DNA of 64,000 nt, taken from NCBI GenBank assembly GCA_004519485.1, contig CP038115.1, forward strand, positions 186,001-250,000, in the 5' to 3' direction. The stretch is from Nannochloropsis oceanica (Eukaryota; Sar; Eustigmatophyceae; Eustigmatales; Monodopsidaceae). Position 1 is the stretch's first letter. Each line of letters begins with the position of its first letter. Shown here one piece after another: positions 1 through 11,237 of this stretch. The position numbers were made by a program, and so were the translations under genes. The notes below the pieces were generated by a model. It saw nothing but the letters and a program-made list of their open reading frames with translations. It was not told the DNA's origin and did no database searches.

Positions 1-3000
1 GTGGGCTTACTCCCAGAACAAGTCACCCTGGCCTTGGTCAACCACCAACACATCGAGGACGACGCCGCCCCCGTGCTGGCGGGGGTGGACGGTCGCACGG
101 CTCGAGCGTATATATTGGTGGATAACACCCTGTACATCTGGCAATTAGAGACGGCCGAGCTCGGCAAGGAGTTAGAATCCCCGGCGGACCGGTCTTTGGA
201 GTTGCTGGATCGGCAGGGATACCCCTGCATCACTGCGGATACGCCGGCTGTGGCCGTGCTGGCGCCCTTTGGGCCCCGTTTGCCAATTGCGGTGGTGTTG
301 ACCAATGGCCGACTAATCTGGCGGGAGCTAGACCGGGGAGGGTCCAAGAGTGAGTACACGGCCCAGCTTGAAGCGGGGGAGGAAGTGACAACGGCGGCTT
401 GGGAGATGGTGCGTGGGGATTTGGCAGCCGGGGGTGGCGAGGCAGCAGGCGTGCAAATCATGGCATTTCTCGGCACCACGCACGGACGCGTGTATCGTGT
501 GGGACCTTTGGGTGGTGGTGGTGGTGGTGGAGCAGGAGGCCCAACTATTTCCTCGGGTCCAATGGCACGTCCGGGAGGACTGACCGATTATTTGCCCTGG
601 CGCCTACGGGGGCCCGGGCCACTGGAAAGGGTGCGGAGTCTCTTGGTGTGGGAGGAGGGAAAGGGGCGGAATCAGATGAGGCGAGTCATGGCTTTGACAG
701 GGGAGAGAGTGCATCTTTATGATACTTCGGGGGTACGTAACGAGTAACAGGATGGGGTTGGAAGTTGGGTCAGGTACTATCTGGCTTCCTTCTCTCTGTG
801 CTCACAAACTAGGGCATTGGTACGATATTTGACATGACTGTCTCACGCATTCATACTATCCTTACCACCTTCTTACAGGCAATTATCGCGCAGGTCAAAA
901 TCCTGGAGCAGCTACGAGCCTTGAGCCACGACGAGGCAGTCACCTTGGTAGGGGCCACGTTGCTCCGACCAGGCGTCGCCTTGCTGGCAGCAGCTGTAGG
1001 CATGGAAGAGGGTGGAGACATACGATTGTCTCTCTTTTTGCTGGACCTTCGACAAGGCGGAGGAGGAGGAAATGGTGGAGAGAGGCCCCTCGCGAATGCC
1101 CAGGCAGTGCCGTTGCTAATGCAGATGACGTCGCCAGCAGGGAGGGGAGGAGCGTCTCTTCCAGTGGATGCTTTCCTTCAAACGCGCCTTGAAGCCAGCC
1201 GTGGCAATACTGCAACAGACATGGTAGCTTATATTGTGCAGGCCTCCTCGCTCCGACAGCAGCAGCAGCAGCAAGACGACATAATCTCTGTCCTTCACTT
1301 CCAATTAGACGGGTCTAGGGAGCTTTTACGAGCTAACGACCTTCAGCGCACAGAACTGGTCGTGCCACGCGCCGCTGATGCTGAAAATTCCGCGGAGGCC
1401 CACCCAGCTGCACGAGCAGGGGGATTGCTGGGAGGGGGGACACTACTTCATTCAGACATGCTCATCTTGCTCGCGGGCCCCGACAGGGTCCTGCGTGTGC
1501 GGGCATTTCGACACGCGACGGATGGAGGAAATGCAGGAGATTCAGTTGCAGTAGCAGAAAAAGCTGAAGCGGCAGAGGCGATGGCGGATGAGCAAGAGAG
1601 TCTGGACATAGCAGGAAAGGTGCGGCAGGCGTTCAAACTCTACATGGAGCTACAGCCAGCTCAGGCTCAGGCATTGGTGGAGGCGGAGGGCCTCCTTGAC
1701 CTTTCTGACGGACTACCGAAACTGGGTGAGGGGCTGCGGAAGGCTATTTGGCAGGAGGTGGACTTAGAACCGGACACGGCGTCTTACTGGGTTGGTGGTT
1801 GTGGTGGTGGGAGAGGGCATGGGGAGGGAGGGCAGACAGCACAAGAGGCTTTTCATTTGTTGATTCAGCATTCGCTTCGACGGAAGCTGGCGGTAGCTGA
1901 GAGGTGGCTTCGGTTTTTGTCCGAGACGGGAATGTGGGCTAAGCTCTCGGAGGCTCAATGTGCAGCTCTGCTGGAGGGAGCTGAACGGATCGCTGCCTGC
2001 CAGGAGCTGTGCGCGGCGCTGCTTCCAGGAGGAGATGATGGAGGGCGAGAGATGCCCGCAGCGCTTGCGGAGTTGCTAAGGGCACATGCCATGCCACGGT
2101 GGGGGGAGGATTTGCAACCACAGGTCCGTGCCAGATTAGATGGCGCGGGTTTGCCACCTTTGGATTTGTTCTTAGCGAACCCTAGTCAGGTGACGAGGAA
2201 ATTGGCGTCTTTGCAGGCGGCAAGGACACAATACATGCGTCGGACTGAGAGGCCGCTACCTAAGAAGGAGCAGATAGAAGCTAGCATGGCTATTTCTACT
2301 GTGGTTTGGTGCGCGCTTGAATCGGCGATTAGGACGAGAGCGCGCTTGCAGATAGAGCATGGAGTGCTGCGGAGGGAGGCCGGGAGGGGGGGGTGGTTGA
2401 CTGAGGCACCGACCTTGCAAGTAATGGAGAGTGAGGTGGAGAGGCTCAGGGAGTTGGTGAGGGAGACAACCCAACCCCTCTCTCGGGCGCATTGTGCGGT
2501 TATAGGTGAGAAGGCTCGACAGCTGGGCACTCTGTGGTTGGAGATGGGGGAGATGAGTGGACGATGGGAGGAGAGGGAGAGAGGGGAAAAGAAGCGGATG
2601 GCTATTTTGTGCGTGGCGGAGTACGGGCTGGTCAAGGATGCTCTAGCAATGGCGAGGCAGGCGAGCGCATGGGATGTGTTGGGAGAGTTGGAGTGGCTTC
2701 ATCGAGGATGGGCATCAGGGGCGTTGGTGGATGATATGGCGAGGCATGAGGAGGTGGCCTCGCACATATTGAATTGGCTGTTGGAGCACGCGGAGCTCGA
2801 GGATGTTTTAGAGTATGGCGCGAGTTCAGCGTTGGCGAGGGTTGAGTTGGAGAAACTACTCGGGAGTCGGCCCGATGTGCCGGCCGCGGCGAGGTTGGCA
2901 TGGATGCACCATGTGCATGTGGCGGCATTCGGGTGAGTGCCTTATAATTGCGTTTGGCATATATACCTTCATCTTGATCCAGCTCATTTACATTTCAATC

Positions 3001-3850
3001 CTCTAATGTAGTTGATGAATGTCTGATGCCTTCGAAAATGTTCCACTTCACGATGCTTAAGTCTGCCCTTTATTTGTTTTCCCTCCTTCCCTTTCCTTCC
3101 TTTCTTTCTCAATCGTAATCAAGGCGCGCGACGGAAGACTTAAAATGCCTAGCCGAAGGTGAAAGGGCGCTCGATCTAAAAAAGCTCTGGGTGGATCTAG
3201 GTATTCTTAGCGATGAAGCAGCACGGCGGCATCTGCGCGGACAGGTAGCGGAGGAGGAAGCGCTGATGGCGTTGAAGGAGGAGCAGGAGCTGCTGCAGGC
3301 TCAGAGTTGGCTGGCTGAGCTCTGCCGCCAGCGGGGCGAGATGGGGGTTGAGGTAAGGAAGATTTTGGAGGGACTCGCTATCGGCCCGGAAGAGACTGTT
3401 ATAGCCTTGATCGACTGGGTCCCGCGGGTAGGGGTGGTCAAAGGCCAGGCTGTTGAGCTGGCTTTGCGGGCGATGGACCTTATTGATTACTACGCGGGCC
3501 GGCGAGGGGAGGTCTCGCGAGAAGCAGCGAAAGGGTACGTGAAGGCCTTGTGGGCGGCATTGATTCGGCGGGAAGAGGATTGGAAGGCCGTGTGGTCGAA
3601 TTGTGGGGCTAGAGATCCAGGACGCAAGGTAGAGGCGACGGCGTATGCAGAGGTGGTGAGTGAATACATGCGCCCTTGGGGCGGCGAAGGCGAGCGGGCA
3701 GGGTACCCGGAACGTCTTGCCACGCCCACTGAAGAAGTGCTAAAGACGGCAGTACATGGATTGCTTGCCACCATGAAGTACAAACCTCAGGAAGCGGCGC
3801 TTATTACGGCGTTGGAGCGAACACGCAACACTTTGTGGCGTGAGGAATAA
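1..3850 (+). CDS. Nup133-like nucleoporin, 5' partial
   Basis: I read three exons: 1-732, 879-2932 and 3124-3850. Both introns have good sites (GTACGT...ACAG in phase 0, GTGAGT...CAAG in phase 2), and the frame stays open across both joins. The frame is open at base 1, so the true start is upstream. The visible protein has about 1170 residues, close to the usual Nup133 length (about 1150). Its first third looks like the edge strands of a beta-propeller (for example AYILVDNTLYIWQL). The rest is an alpha-helical solenoid, as in the Nup133/Nup155 class of scaffold nucleoporins. Nup133 belongs to the Y-complex that forms the outer ring of the nuclear pore. A short CAG run near 1257-1273 encodes Gln, and a GGT run near 511-530 encodes Gly. 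Nup133 is my best family call from overall architecture; Nup155 is the main alternative. Confidence 0.6.
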
Positions 3851-4480
3851 GGAGGAGAATACTTAGCGTGGATGGAGGCATGGATATGTAGAGCCCATGG
3901 CTAAGAAGCCAAAAGTAGAAAAATGAAGTGAAGTGAAAAGTAAAAATAAAAAAAGTCTAACCGGCAGGTATTTTTTGCATAATAATGCCCTACGCCGCAG
4001 TCCTAATGCCTTTTGTAGATGGTCTGTCGTATGAGAAGGCGGGACGCAGGGCCACACAACCGAAGCCTCCGGGGAAACCATTATATGTTGATCGGGCAGG
4101 GGACATGTCGTTGCTGTAAAATATTTCCCCATCATCCACCCTCCCACGGGGTGTAGTATGTGTATTTTCCCCTCCCCTTGATATGATACCTTCCTCCGGC
4201 TGATGTGCTACCTGGCAATGCCCACCCCTCTTGCTGTTTGTGTCTCCTTGTTTTTGGTCGCAAGTGCTGCCTGCTTGCCCCTCCTGAGAAGGACTCTCGG
4301 CAGCTCCACGGGGCTTCACATCGCTGCTCTGCGACTACGTGCGTACCCCTTGGCCACCCTCGGACATGACAGAGCTTAAGTGTGAAGTTGCTTTCAAGGA
4401 AATTATATGTCCAAGCCCAAATTTTTGCCCGCTTCTTGTGTTTTTGCCGGCCTCCAATCCACGCACTGCTTTCCTCTAAC
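3851..4480. other. Intergenic, 3' of the nucleoporin
   Basis: This 630-bp stretch follows the nucleoporin stop codon. It has no convincing open frame, RNA gene or repeat. Short open frames on both strands do not resemble any family I know. Confidence 0.5.
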
Positions 4481-5052
4481 GAGGAGGAGGAGGGGAGGAG
4501 GGGGAGGAGGAGGAGGAGGAGGAGGAGGAGGAGGATCAGTAGTAGAAGGAGCACTGGTAGTAGCACCAGAAGCAGCAGGTGAAGGAGGGGGGGAAGGACG
4601 AGGAGGTGGATAAGGAGTTGAACGAGGAGGTGGACGAGGAGGAGAAGAGGAAGAAGATGAGGAGGAAGGAGAAGAAGAAGAAGAAAAAGGAAAAGAAAAA
4701 GAAGGAAAAGAAGAAGGAGATGATGATGAAAGAAAGAAGAGGAAGACGAATAAGAAAAAGAGGAAGAGGAGGAAGAAGGAGGGGGAGTGAGGGAAGGAGG
4801 AGGAGGGAAAGACGGAGGGACACGAGGAGGAGAAGGGAGAGGAGAGAGAGGAGGAGGGAGAGAAGGAGGAAGAGTAGGAGTAGGGAGAGGGAGAAGAGGG
4901 GGAAGGGTACGAGGAGGATGGGAAAGGGGAGAAGAAGGAGGAGCAATAACAAGAGGAGCAATAGCAGCAGCAGCAGCAGCAGGAGGAGGACGATGCGGAG
5001 GAGGAGGCGGAGGCGGAGGAGGAGGAGGAAGAGGCGGAGGAGGAGGAGGAGG
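4481..5052 (+). repeat. Long polypurine/polypyrimidine tract (GGA/GAA-rich)
   Basis: About 570 bases on the plus strand are almost all A and G, mostly GGA, GAA and GGAA units, with scattered pyrimidines (for example near 4535-4580 and 4960-4995). The skew opens long artificial frames on both strands (Arg/Glu/Gly on plus, Ser/Leu/Phe on minus). I do not regard these as genes. Mirror-like purine tracts of this length can form triplex (H-DNA). Confidence 0.9.
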
Positions 5053-5245
5053 TCACGTGCGGGCCACCAGAGGACTTTATTGGTGTGACACCTGTGAACA
5101 GTTCGTGTCTCGGGACGGCAATGGGGCACGCAACATCCTGCGGGTGTACAGGAGTATGGTCCGTGGAGAAGCTCGTCCCCATGATCTCCGGTTTGGTCTA
5201 CCGCGGCAATATATAGGGACATTCTACCTGTTGCCTTCTCACTGA
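5047..5245 (+). pseudogene. TnpB/Fanzor-like C-terminal zinc-ribbon fragment
   Basis: Immediately after the polypurine tract, one plus-strand frame encodes about 65 complex residues ending at a stop at 5243-5245. They contain CDTC, then a gap of five residues, then SRDGNGARNIL. A CxxC pair followed by RDxNGA(R/K)NIL is the hallmark of the C-terminal zinc ribbon and last RuvC Asp of TnpB-family nucleases, including eukaryotic Fanzor proteins. The first CxxC pair and the rest of the RuvC core are not visible upstream; Gly/Arg low-complexity sequence from the GGA repeat stands in their place. I infer the decayed or repeat-invaded tail of a transposon-borne nuclease. A chance match, or the last exon of a longer gene, remains possible. 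Confidence 0.5.
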
Positions 5246-6110
5246 CCTCCTCTTTCTCCCACTCCCCTCCTCCTGGCCCTGTTTGGGCCGTCCGGGGACT
5301 CTGCTAGATGAAAAACCTGTCAAAGTCGCTAGAAAAACTCGGACGAGAGTAGGGGTAAGTATATGCAACATTCTATTGATGGAAAGATTGTCCTCGTATG
5401 CAAGTCCTGTGACGTAAGGTTGCATGCGATAGTTCTAGGAATGTAGGATAACGGCAGAAAAAAGAACTACGGGATGTACTTTTTTTGTTTTTGTTTTTGT
5501 TTCTCATGTGGCGAGAGGAACATGGACGGGAGGCTTACTAACTTTCCCCCTTCGAGCTGGATCGTGTCTCTGCTCGCTTCTTAAGATATATGACTGCGTG
5601 AGTCATCGTAATGTAAATTGGTAATTCCCGCCGGTGCATCCCCTTTAATTGCCAGTCAAAGCAAGGATCAATGGGGGGGGGTATCGGGAGGAAAGAAGGA
5701 CGAGAAACAGCGCCCCTCGCAACCTGTGCTGTTACTGCTCCCCCGTTGGCCTCCCGGGTCCACGGCTCCACATAGTGGGACAGAACTCTTCGAAGCTTCG
5801 TTAAAGAGGAATGTGCCCAATTCGTGTGCGGTCTTCTAATACCATGAGGTCACCGCTTCTTTTGTAGGCCGTTGTTGTAACCAGTATCCAGCGCTCATTT
5901 TGTAGCCTTTCAACTCATCATGGATACCACCGGTGGCCAGCTTTGCTGCTTGCTTCCAGTCGTCGTGTCGCTCGCTCGCTCATCAGCAGCAGCTGGGGAG
6001 CCGGAACAAAAACATGGAGCGGCATAAGAAAAGCACCGCCTGGCCGTGGCTAACAGTCTTATTCCCCCCTCCTGTGCATACAGGTTCTCTTCGCCCCTCC
6101 GCGTTGCATT
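5246..6110. other. Intergenic, upstream of aldolase
   Basis: No gene is supported here. The stretch holds a T-rich run with GTTTTT units (5480-5502) and presumably the aldolase promoter and 5' UTR. A possible 3' splice site (CATACAG, near 6077-6083) shortly before the aldolase ATG hints at a 5'-UTR intron. Confidence 0.4.
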
Positions 6111-7639
6111 ATGACTACTCCTTACGCCGCTGAGCTCATTGCGACCGCCCATGCCATCGTGGCAACGGGCAAAGGTAAGCAGGACAGACCAGACAACCCA
6201 AAGATATGTGACTCCTCTGGACATGGGCATGGGCATGGGCATGTGCTTACTAGCTGTGACTGCGGCTGTCGAGGTTGCGTCATTTGTCTTAACAGTTGAT
6301 GCACTATGAAGGATGGAGGGGAATAAGCGTTCCACTGCGCTGTTTGTTTTTTGTACTGCTGCATCCCCGTCGAATACCGTGTGATCTCACAACATCTTTT
6401 TTCCAATGTCCACTTCACTGCAGGCATCCTTGCTGCTGACGAGTCCACGGGCACTATCGGCAAGCGCTTCGCCCCCATTAATGTGGAGAACATCGAGGAG
6501 AACCGCCGCAAGTACCGCCAGCTCCTCTTCACGACCAAGGGTAAGTCTGCCCAGGAGGACACGGACAAAGCGTCGTGCATCACATCGCTGGGAGGGGAGG
6601 TGTGAGGTTGAGTAGAAGCTATCGCGTATCGACGAATCGCATCAGTGCTTTTCTTTTACTGCTTATGTGTGTGAGTGCGTGTGTTGAGGCATGCAATCGC
6701 CAGTCATTTACTCACAGCCTGCCCCTCCCTTCCTTCCTCCCAGGCCTGAACGAGTACATCAGCGGGGTGATTCTATTCGAGGAAACCCTCTATCAGAAGG
6801 GAGACGATGGCACTAGCTTCGTCGATATGCTTAATGCACAGAACATCATCCCCGGGATCAAAGTCGACAAGGGTGTAGTTGCCTTGCCCGGGACCGACGG
6901 TGAGACCGTCACCCAAGGAATAGACGATCTGGCCAAACGCGCGGCCGAGTACTACAAGGCCGGGGCCCGCTTCGCCAAGTGGCGTGGAGTGCTCAACATT
7001 AATGACAGCACCGGCGCGACCCCCTCGCAGCTGGCGATTGACCAGAACGCGCAGGCCCTCGCCCGGTATGCCCAGCTCTGCCAGCAGTCTGGCTTGGTCC
7101 CAATTGTCGAGCCCGAGGTGCTCATGGACGGGACGCACTCCATCGAGCACGCCGCAGCCATCACCGAGAAGGTTCTGGCCGCTACTTACAAGGCGCTGTC
7201 TGACCACCACGTTCTCTTGGAAGGCACCCTGCTCAAGCCCAACATGGTGCGCTCCGGCGAGGCTGCTGCCGTGCAGGCCTCCGCTGAGGAGATTGGCATT
7301 GCCACGGTGCGCGTGCTCCAGCACACGGTCCCAGTGGCTGTGCCTGGCATAACTTTCCTTTCTGGAGGGTTGTCGGAGGAGAATGCCTCCCTTGCTTTGG
7401 ATGCCCTAAACAAGGCGCCGGGAAAGAAGCCTTGGGCGTTGACCTTCTCTTATGGCCGTGCTCTGCAGACGTCGTGTCTCAGGGCCTGGGGAGGGCATGA
7501 TGCGAACATCCCCGCGGCGAAAGAGACGCTGTTGGTCCGTGCCAAGGCCAATTCGGAGGCGAGCAAGGGCGTGTACAGCGGGGGGGCTGGAGGGGCCGCG
7601 GCGAAGGAGTCGACGTTTGTGGCTAACTACTCTTATTAA
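6111..7639 (+). CDS. FBA: Class I fructose-bisphosphate aldolase
   Basis: Three exons (6111-6174, 6424-6540, 6744-7639) give a 358-residue protein, the normal class I length. Both introns are phase 1 (GTAAGC...GCAG and GTAAGT...CCAG) and each splits a Gly codon. The enzyme cleaves fructose-1,6-bisphosphate to dihydroxyacetone phosphate and glyceraldehyde-3-phosphate in glycolysis, and runs in reverse in gluconeogenesis or the Calvin cycle. Visible active-site signatures are [10 protein letters not shown] (catalytic Asp), FAKWR (Lys), PIVEPEVL (Glu), [12 protein letters not shown] (Schiff-base Lys) and the C-terminal NYSY with its conserved terminal Tyr. The start at [10 protein letters not shown] fits the conserved N-terminus. 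I see no signal or transit peptide, so a cytosolic enzyme is most likely. The first intron contains a short CATGGG repeat near 6220-6243. Confidence 0.96.
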
Positions 7640-8456
7640 TTTGAGAAGGAGAGAAGGAGGTGGTTAATTTCTCTTGGACAACGAAGACAAGCCTGTGTTG
7701 AAGAGTAACATGGAGAGTATGAGAGGTATATAACGCGAGGGGATAAGGAGACGGATGAAGAGAGGGCATGTGAAAATACTATCGCTTTCGACCAGTTTCT
7801 CCTTCTCTCTTTTTTGGATGTCGTTTCCATGTAGCGTCTAAGCGAAAGGAGCATGAAAAGAAAGGAGGATGCAAAAGCCAGGCAGTGAGAGCGTCATTGT
7901 CACTTAGAAGTTTCGGTGAGGTGAGAGACAATATAATCCTGGCTTTTTCTTGTTCTCGTGTATTTTGTGCCCTCCTTTATTCTTTATTTTATTTTTGTCA
8001 TCAGCCCCCGTTTGCAGCAGCTATTGGTCCTGCTGGATTTTTGGAGGGGAGTGGTGTTGTTGTCTGTCTATGTGAACGGTCGAAGAGAAGGAAGAAAAGG
8101 GGAGAGAGTAGAAAGAGAGAGAGAGACGTGTGTGCCTCAAGTCTACTAGGGAAGGAAGAGGAGGGTAATAGAGGCTTGGGTGCCTTCTCTTTTTCATCAG
8201 TTGGACTTTCAAAGAAAAAGAAACAATGCTTTTCTCATTGGCACGGCCTTCTTCTTTTGTTCTTTCGTCTCCACCCTTTGTTTTCTTTCAGTCGTATTTC
8301 TCCCTCAGCGTAAAGAGAATAGACGATGGACAATTTACTTGTAACCACGTGCGCATACTCCGTGGGTGTCGAGATATTTACCACACATAAATTTTAACAT
8401 CGACGTCGAAAAGAAATCAGCTGTGAAACAGAAAGAATGGAACACACACACACACA

Positions 8457-8501
<45 letters not shown>

Positions 8502-9055
8502 ACAAACAGGGCAAGTAAAAAAAGGACAGTACTTCGCACAACTTCGTCTTCATCTATCTTCTCTTTCTTCCTTCTTCTACTGCTGCCAAGAGTCAAGTCA
8601 CAAGTAACCATGCGCGTATAATGGGGATTAGATTGATTGACTGTTCCATCCATGGAAAGAGCTGCAAGGTGTGCCGGTGAATGAAAGAGTCTGCGCGTTT
8701 GTTGGATCCGACCACATACTTTCACCTGTTGTATGATTCATGTTCACCTTGTTTTTTTCATTTCTGTTCCTTCTGTAAGCTTTCGTGGTCCTCTTTATTC
8801 ACCTCGTTCTCAAATCTTCTGCTGTCAAAGTATACAATGCGCGTCTGCTTCTTCTACAACTCTCTCTACTTTCAGGAAACCACTATGCTGATGCGTTTCC
8901 ACCACTGCTGCACCTGCTGCCGCTGCTTCCCTTTCGCGTTCCCTTCTTCTTCATTCTGCTACTACCTACACAGCCATCCCCTTCCCTTTCTTTTTCCCGT
9001 CATTTTCATTCGATAGTAGCCCCCCGTCGTCTTCTCCAAATTTTCTCACTCATAT
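7640..9055. other. Convergent intergenic region with CA microsatellite
   Basis: This holds the 3' flanks of aldolase (plus strand) and of the plastid protein gene (minus strand). Open frames such as 7885-8313 are T-rich and low in complexity, with no recognisable domain. The only clear element is the CA repeat listed separately. Confidence 0.5.
8442..8508. repeat. (AC)n microsatellite
   Basis: About 67 bases of AC dinucleotides with a few interruptions (TC, AA) lie between two convergent genes. Confidence 0.95.
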
Positions 9056-10700
9056 TCAGGCCACCATCCGCTCTACCGCGTCCCCTACACATGGCTGCTG
9101 CTGCCCCAATTTCCTCTCCAACATAAACGCATCCCTCCCACCTTCCCATCGTTCACTTTCATGCATAACCATCAACTCACTCCTGTAACTCAAGGAATTC
9201 ACCAAAGCCGTGAAAAACGACACAGCGGCAATGCCACCTACCCACACTCTCCAATCTTTACTCCACGCCGGCAGCGGCGGAAACTTAAATTCAGACGCCG
9301 GAGAAGCTCTCCTACTATTCATCATGCGACTCCTTGATCCTTGTTGTTCCCTCCCTGAAGAGTAGCCACGTCGCTTTGATCGGCTGCGCCCCGAGGACGG
9401 AGGGGAGGATTTGGGTTGCTGCTGTACCGGCTGCTGAGATGGGAAGCTCGGAAAGGTAAACTGGTTCTGTTGCTGCTGCTGCTGCCCATTGCTGTTATTG
9501 TTGACGTTGTTATTGTTGTTTTGATTGTTGTTGTTTTGGCCGTTAGGGTTGTTAAAATTGGGGTTCATGGCAGCGCCATTTCGGATATTCTGGACTTGCA
9601 GTTCCGTGAGGCGGGTGGGGGCTTCTTGGATGGCGCGCTTAGCCTCGGCCATCTGTTTGGGGTGGAAAGGAAAAGAAAGGAAAAGGGGGGAACGAGAAGA
9701 GGTAAAGACACATAGTTTCAATCGCTTACACTTATGAACGGGTGCAGAAATGCATGCATACTCGTAACTTCACAACTTTATCTCCCTTTTTCGTAAAATT
9801 CGACCTCTCGACCTTACGCTCACTCAGGTGGACATCCCTTTCTTTCGATTTTCCCCGTTCCAAAGTTTCATACACGCAGCCGAAACGTACCTTCTCCGAC
9901 AAATCCACCCGTCGAGGACGCTTCGGAAAACTCCTCCCGGGAATCTCCGCAATCACACCTTTCTGTGATCTTCTCTGTCCGGGCGCCAAACTCTTTATCT
10001 CCAATGGGGCCTCCCCCTGATTCTGGGGAATGATATAAACCTTCGGCCCTGACATCATCAAATCTGGACTGCCTTTTTGCAAATTCGAATTCATTCCTCC
10101 TCCTCCTCCCATTCCTCCTCCTCCTCCTCCAGCCCCGCCACCCAAAGTCGAAAAGCTGGCTGCTGATTTCTTCTTCATAGAGTCCAAGAATCCACCGGCA
10201 CCGCTTCCAATCCCACTGCTAATACTTCCGCTACTGCCACCACTATTCCCACCGATATAGAACGGATTAGAGGAGGAGGAGGAGGAGGAGGAGGAGGATG
10301 GCGACATGTTCACCTTACCATCCACTGAGATGCTACGTCGCAGCGAATCGATCGTGCTCGGGTCCATGTCTGCAATCTCGGCTGCCACACGTAAGTCGTC
10401 CGTAGGCTCTCCCTCGTTCATTCCCATAAAGCGCTGGTAGTACAAGTCGTCCTTGTTCCCGCCATTGTTGTCATTGTCGCTGCCAGCGCCGGCCTGCAGG
10501 GCCCCTACAATCTTGTTGGCGGGTCGCGAGATACAGGCTGATCTCTCGGATGCAGCAGGTCGCATTGACAACGACGACGGCGGCATTATCAAACGCGGGG
10601 AAAAGGGCATGACGACAAATGCACTGGCGCTGGTTATGGTGCTGCTGCCCAAGCACGCCACCAAGGTCACGACAGCGGCTGCTGCTGTTGCCCGCCCCAT
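9056..10700 (-). CDS. Plastid-targeted membrane protein, unknown function
   Basis: Two exons on the minus strand (10700-9891 and 9652-9056) are joined by a phase-0 intron (GTACGT...ACAG), giving 468 residues. The chosen ATG opens a hydrophobic signal peptide ending SASAF (cleavage after Ala27, before Phe28). A Ser/Arg/Pro-rich stretch follows, which is the layout of a heterokont bipartite plastid presequence. The mature part has an acidic motif region (YYQRFMGMNEGEPTDDL), a Ser run and a Gly-rich segment from GGA repeats. It then has a conserved-looking basic block (PKVYIIPQNQGEAPLEIKSL), Asn- and Gln-rich linkers, and one membrane span near the C-terminus (VWVGGIAAVSFFTALVNSL). I do not recognise the family. 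It shares a 537-bp divergent promoter interval with the FBPase gene, which is also plastid-targeted. Confidence 0.75.
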
Positions 10701-11237
10701 AATTTGTGATGTGGGTTGTGCTCGTGTGGAGGCACTTTTGCAGGATAGCCGACGCACGCAGTCGGCTTCTCTACAAAGCCTAGGACGAGCTTCCTGTGTA
10801 AGGGGTCGATGATCCGATCGGTGGGTTGTGTAAGAAAGGTGTATGAGTGCGGCGGAGTGCGTGGCGAGGATCGAGACGTCCCTCGTTCTGAAGGCTCCAA
10901 AGACAGGATACCAAAAACCACGGCCGGCAACCGCAAACCAGCTCCAGCAGCCTATACCCATCTTCTAGGGCATCAATGCGGGGCCATGCTCGAGCTTCCG
11001 CGTTGTACGTGTCGTCGCGTTGTAAGTATGGAGCGTCTCTGACGCAGGAGACGAATATAACGAGCCCCGCCGCGCGGCACCTCTCGCCAAACTTCCCGGC
11101 TTTGACTTCTCGACGCTCCTAACCTGCGTGCAACCCATTAACACAACCCCAAACCAAACCACACCAACAGGGCACATTACGACAGTGCCCGCAACCGTAC
11201 TGCTGCATAGGCGCAGCGGTGGTGGTTTGACCCTGAA
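10701..11237. promoter_or_regulatory. Divergent promoter interval: plastid protein / FBPase
   Basis: These 537 bp separate the start codons of two oppositely oriented genes, both with plastid-type presequences. No other gene fits here. I infer that both promoters lie in it; no specific factor site was identified. Confidence 0.5.

Noticed and set aside
4403-5182. 259-codon minus-strand frame rich in Ser and Pro
   Set aside because: It is produced by the polypurine tract and overlaps the zinc-ribbon fragment on the other strand.
5922-6020. Possible N-terminal targeting exon for aldolase
   Set aside because: A short ATG frame begins at 5922 but stops early, and no splice join brings a presequence in frame with MTTPYAAEL.
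7885-8313. 142-codon plus-strand frame downstream of aldolase
   Set aside because: T- and A-rich low-complexity translation with no family resemblance; probably 3' flank.
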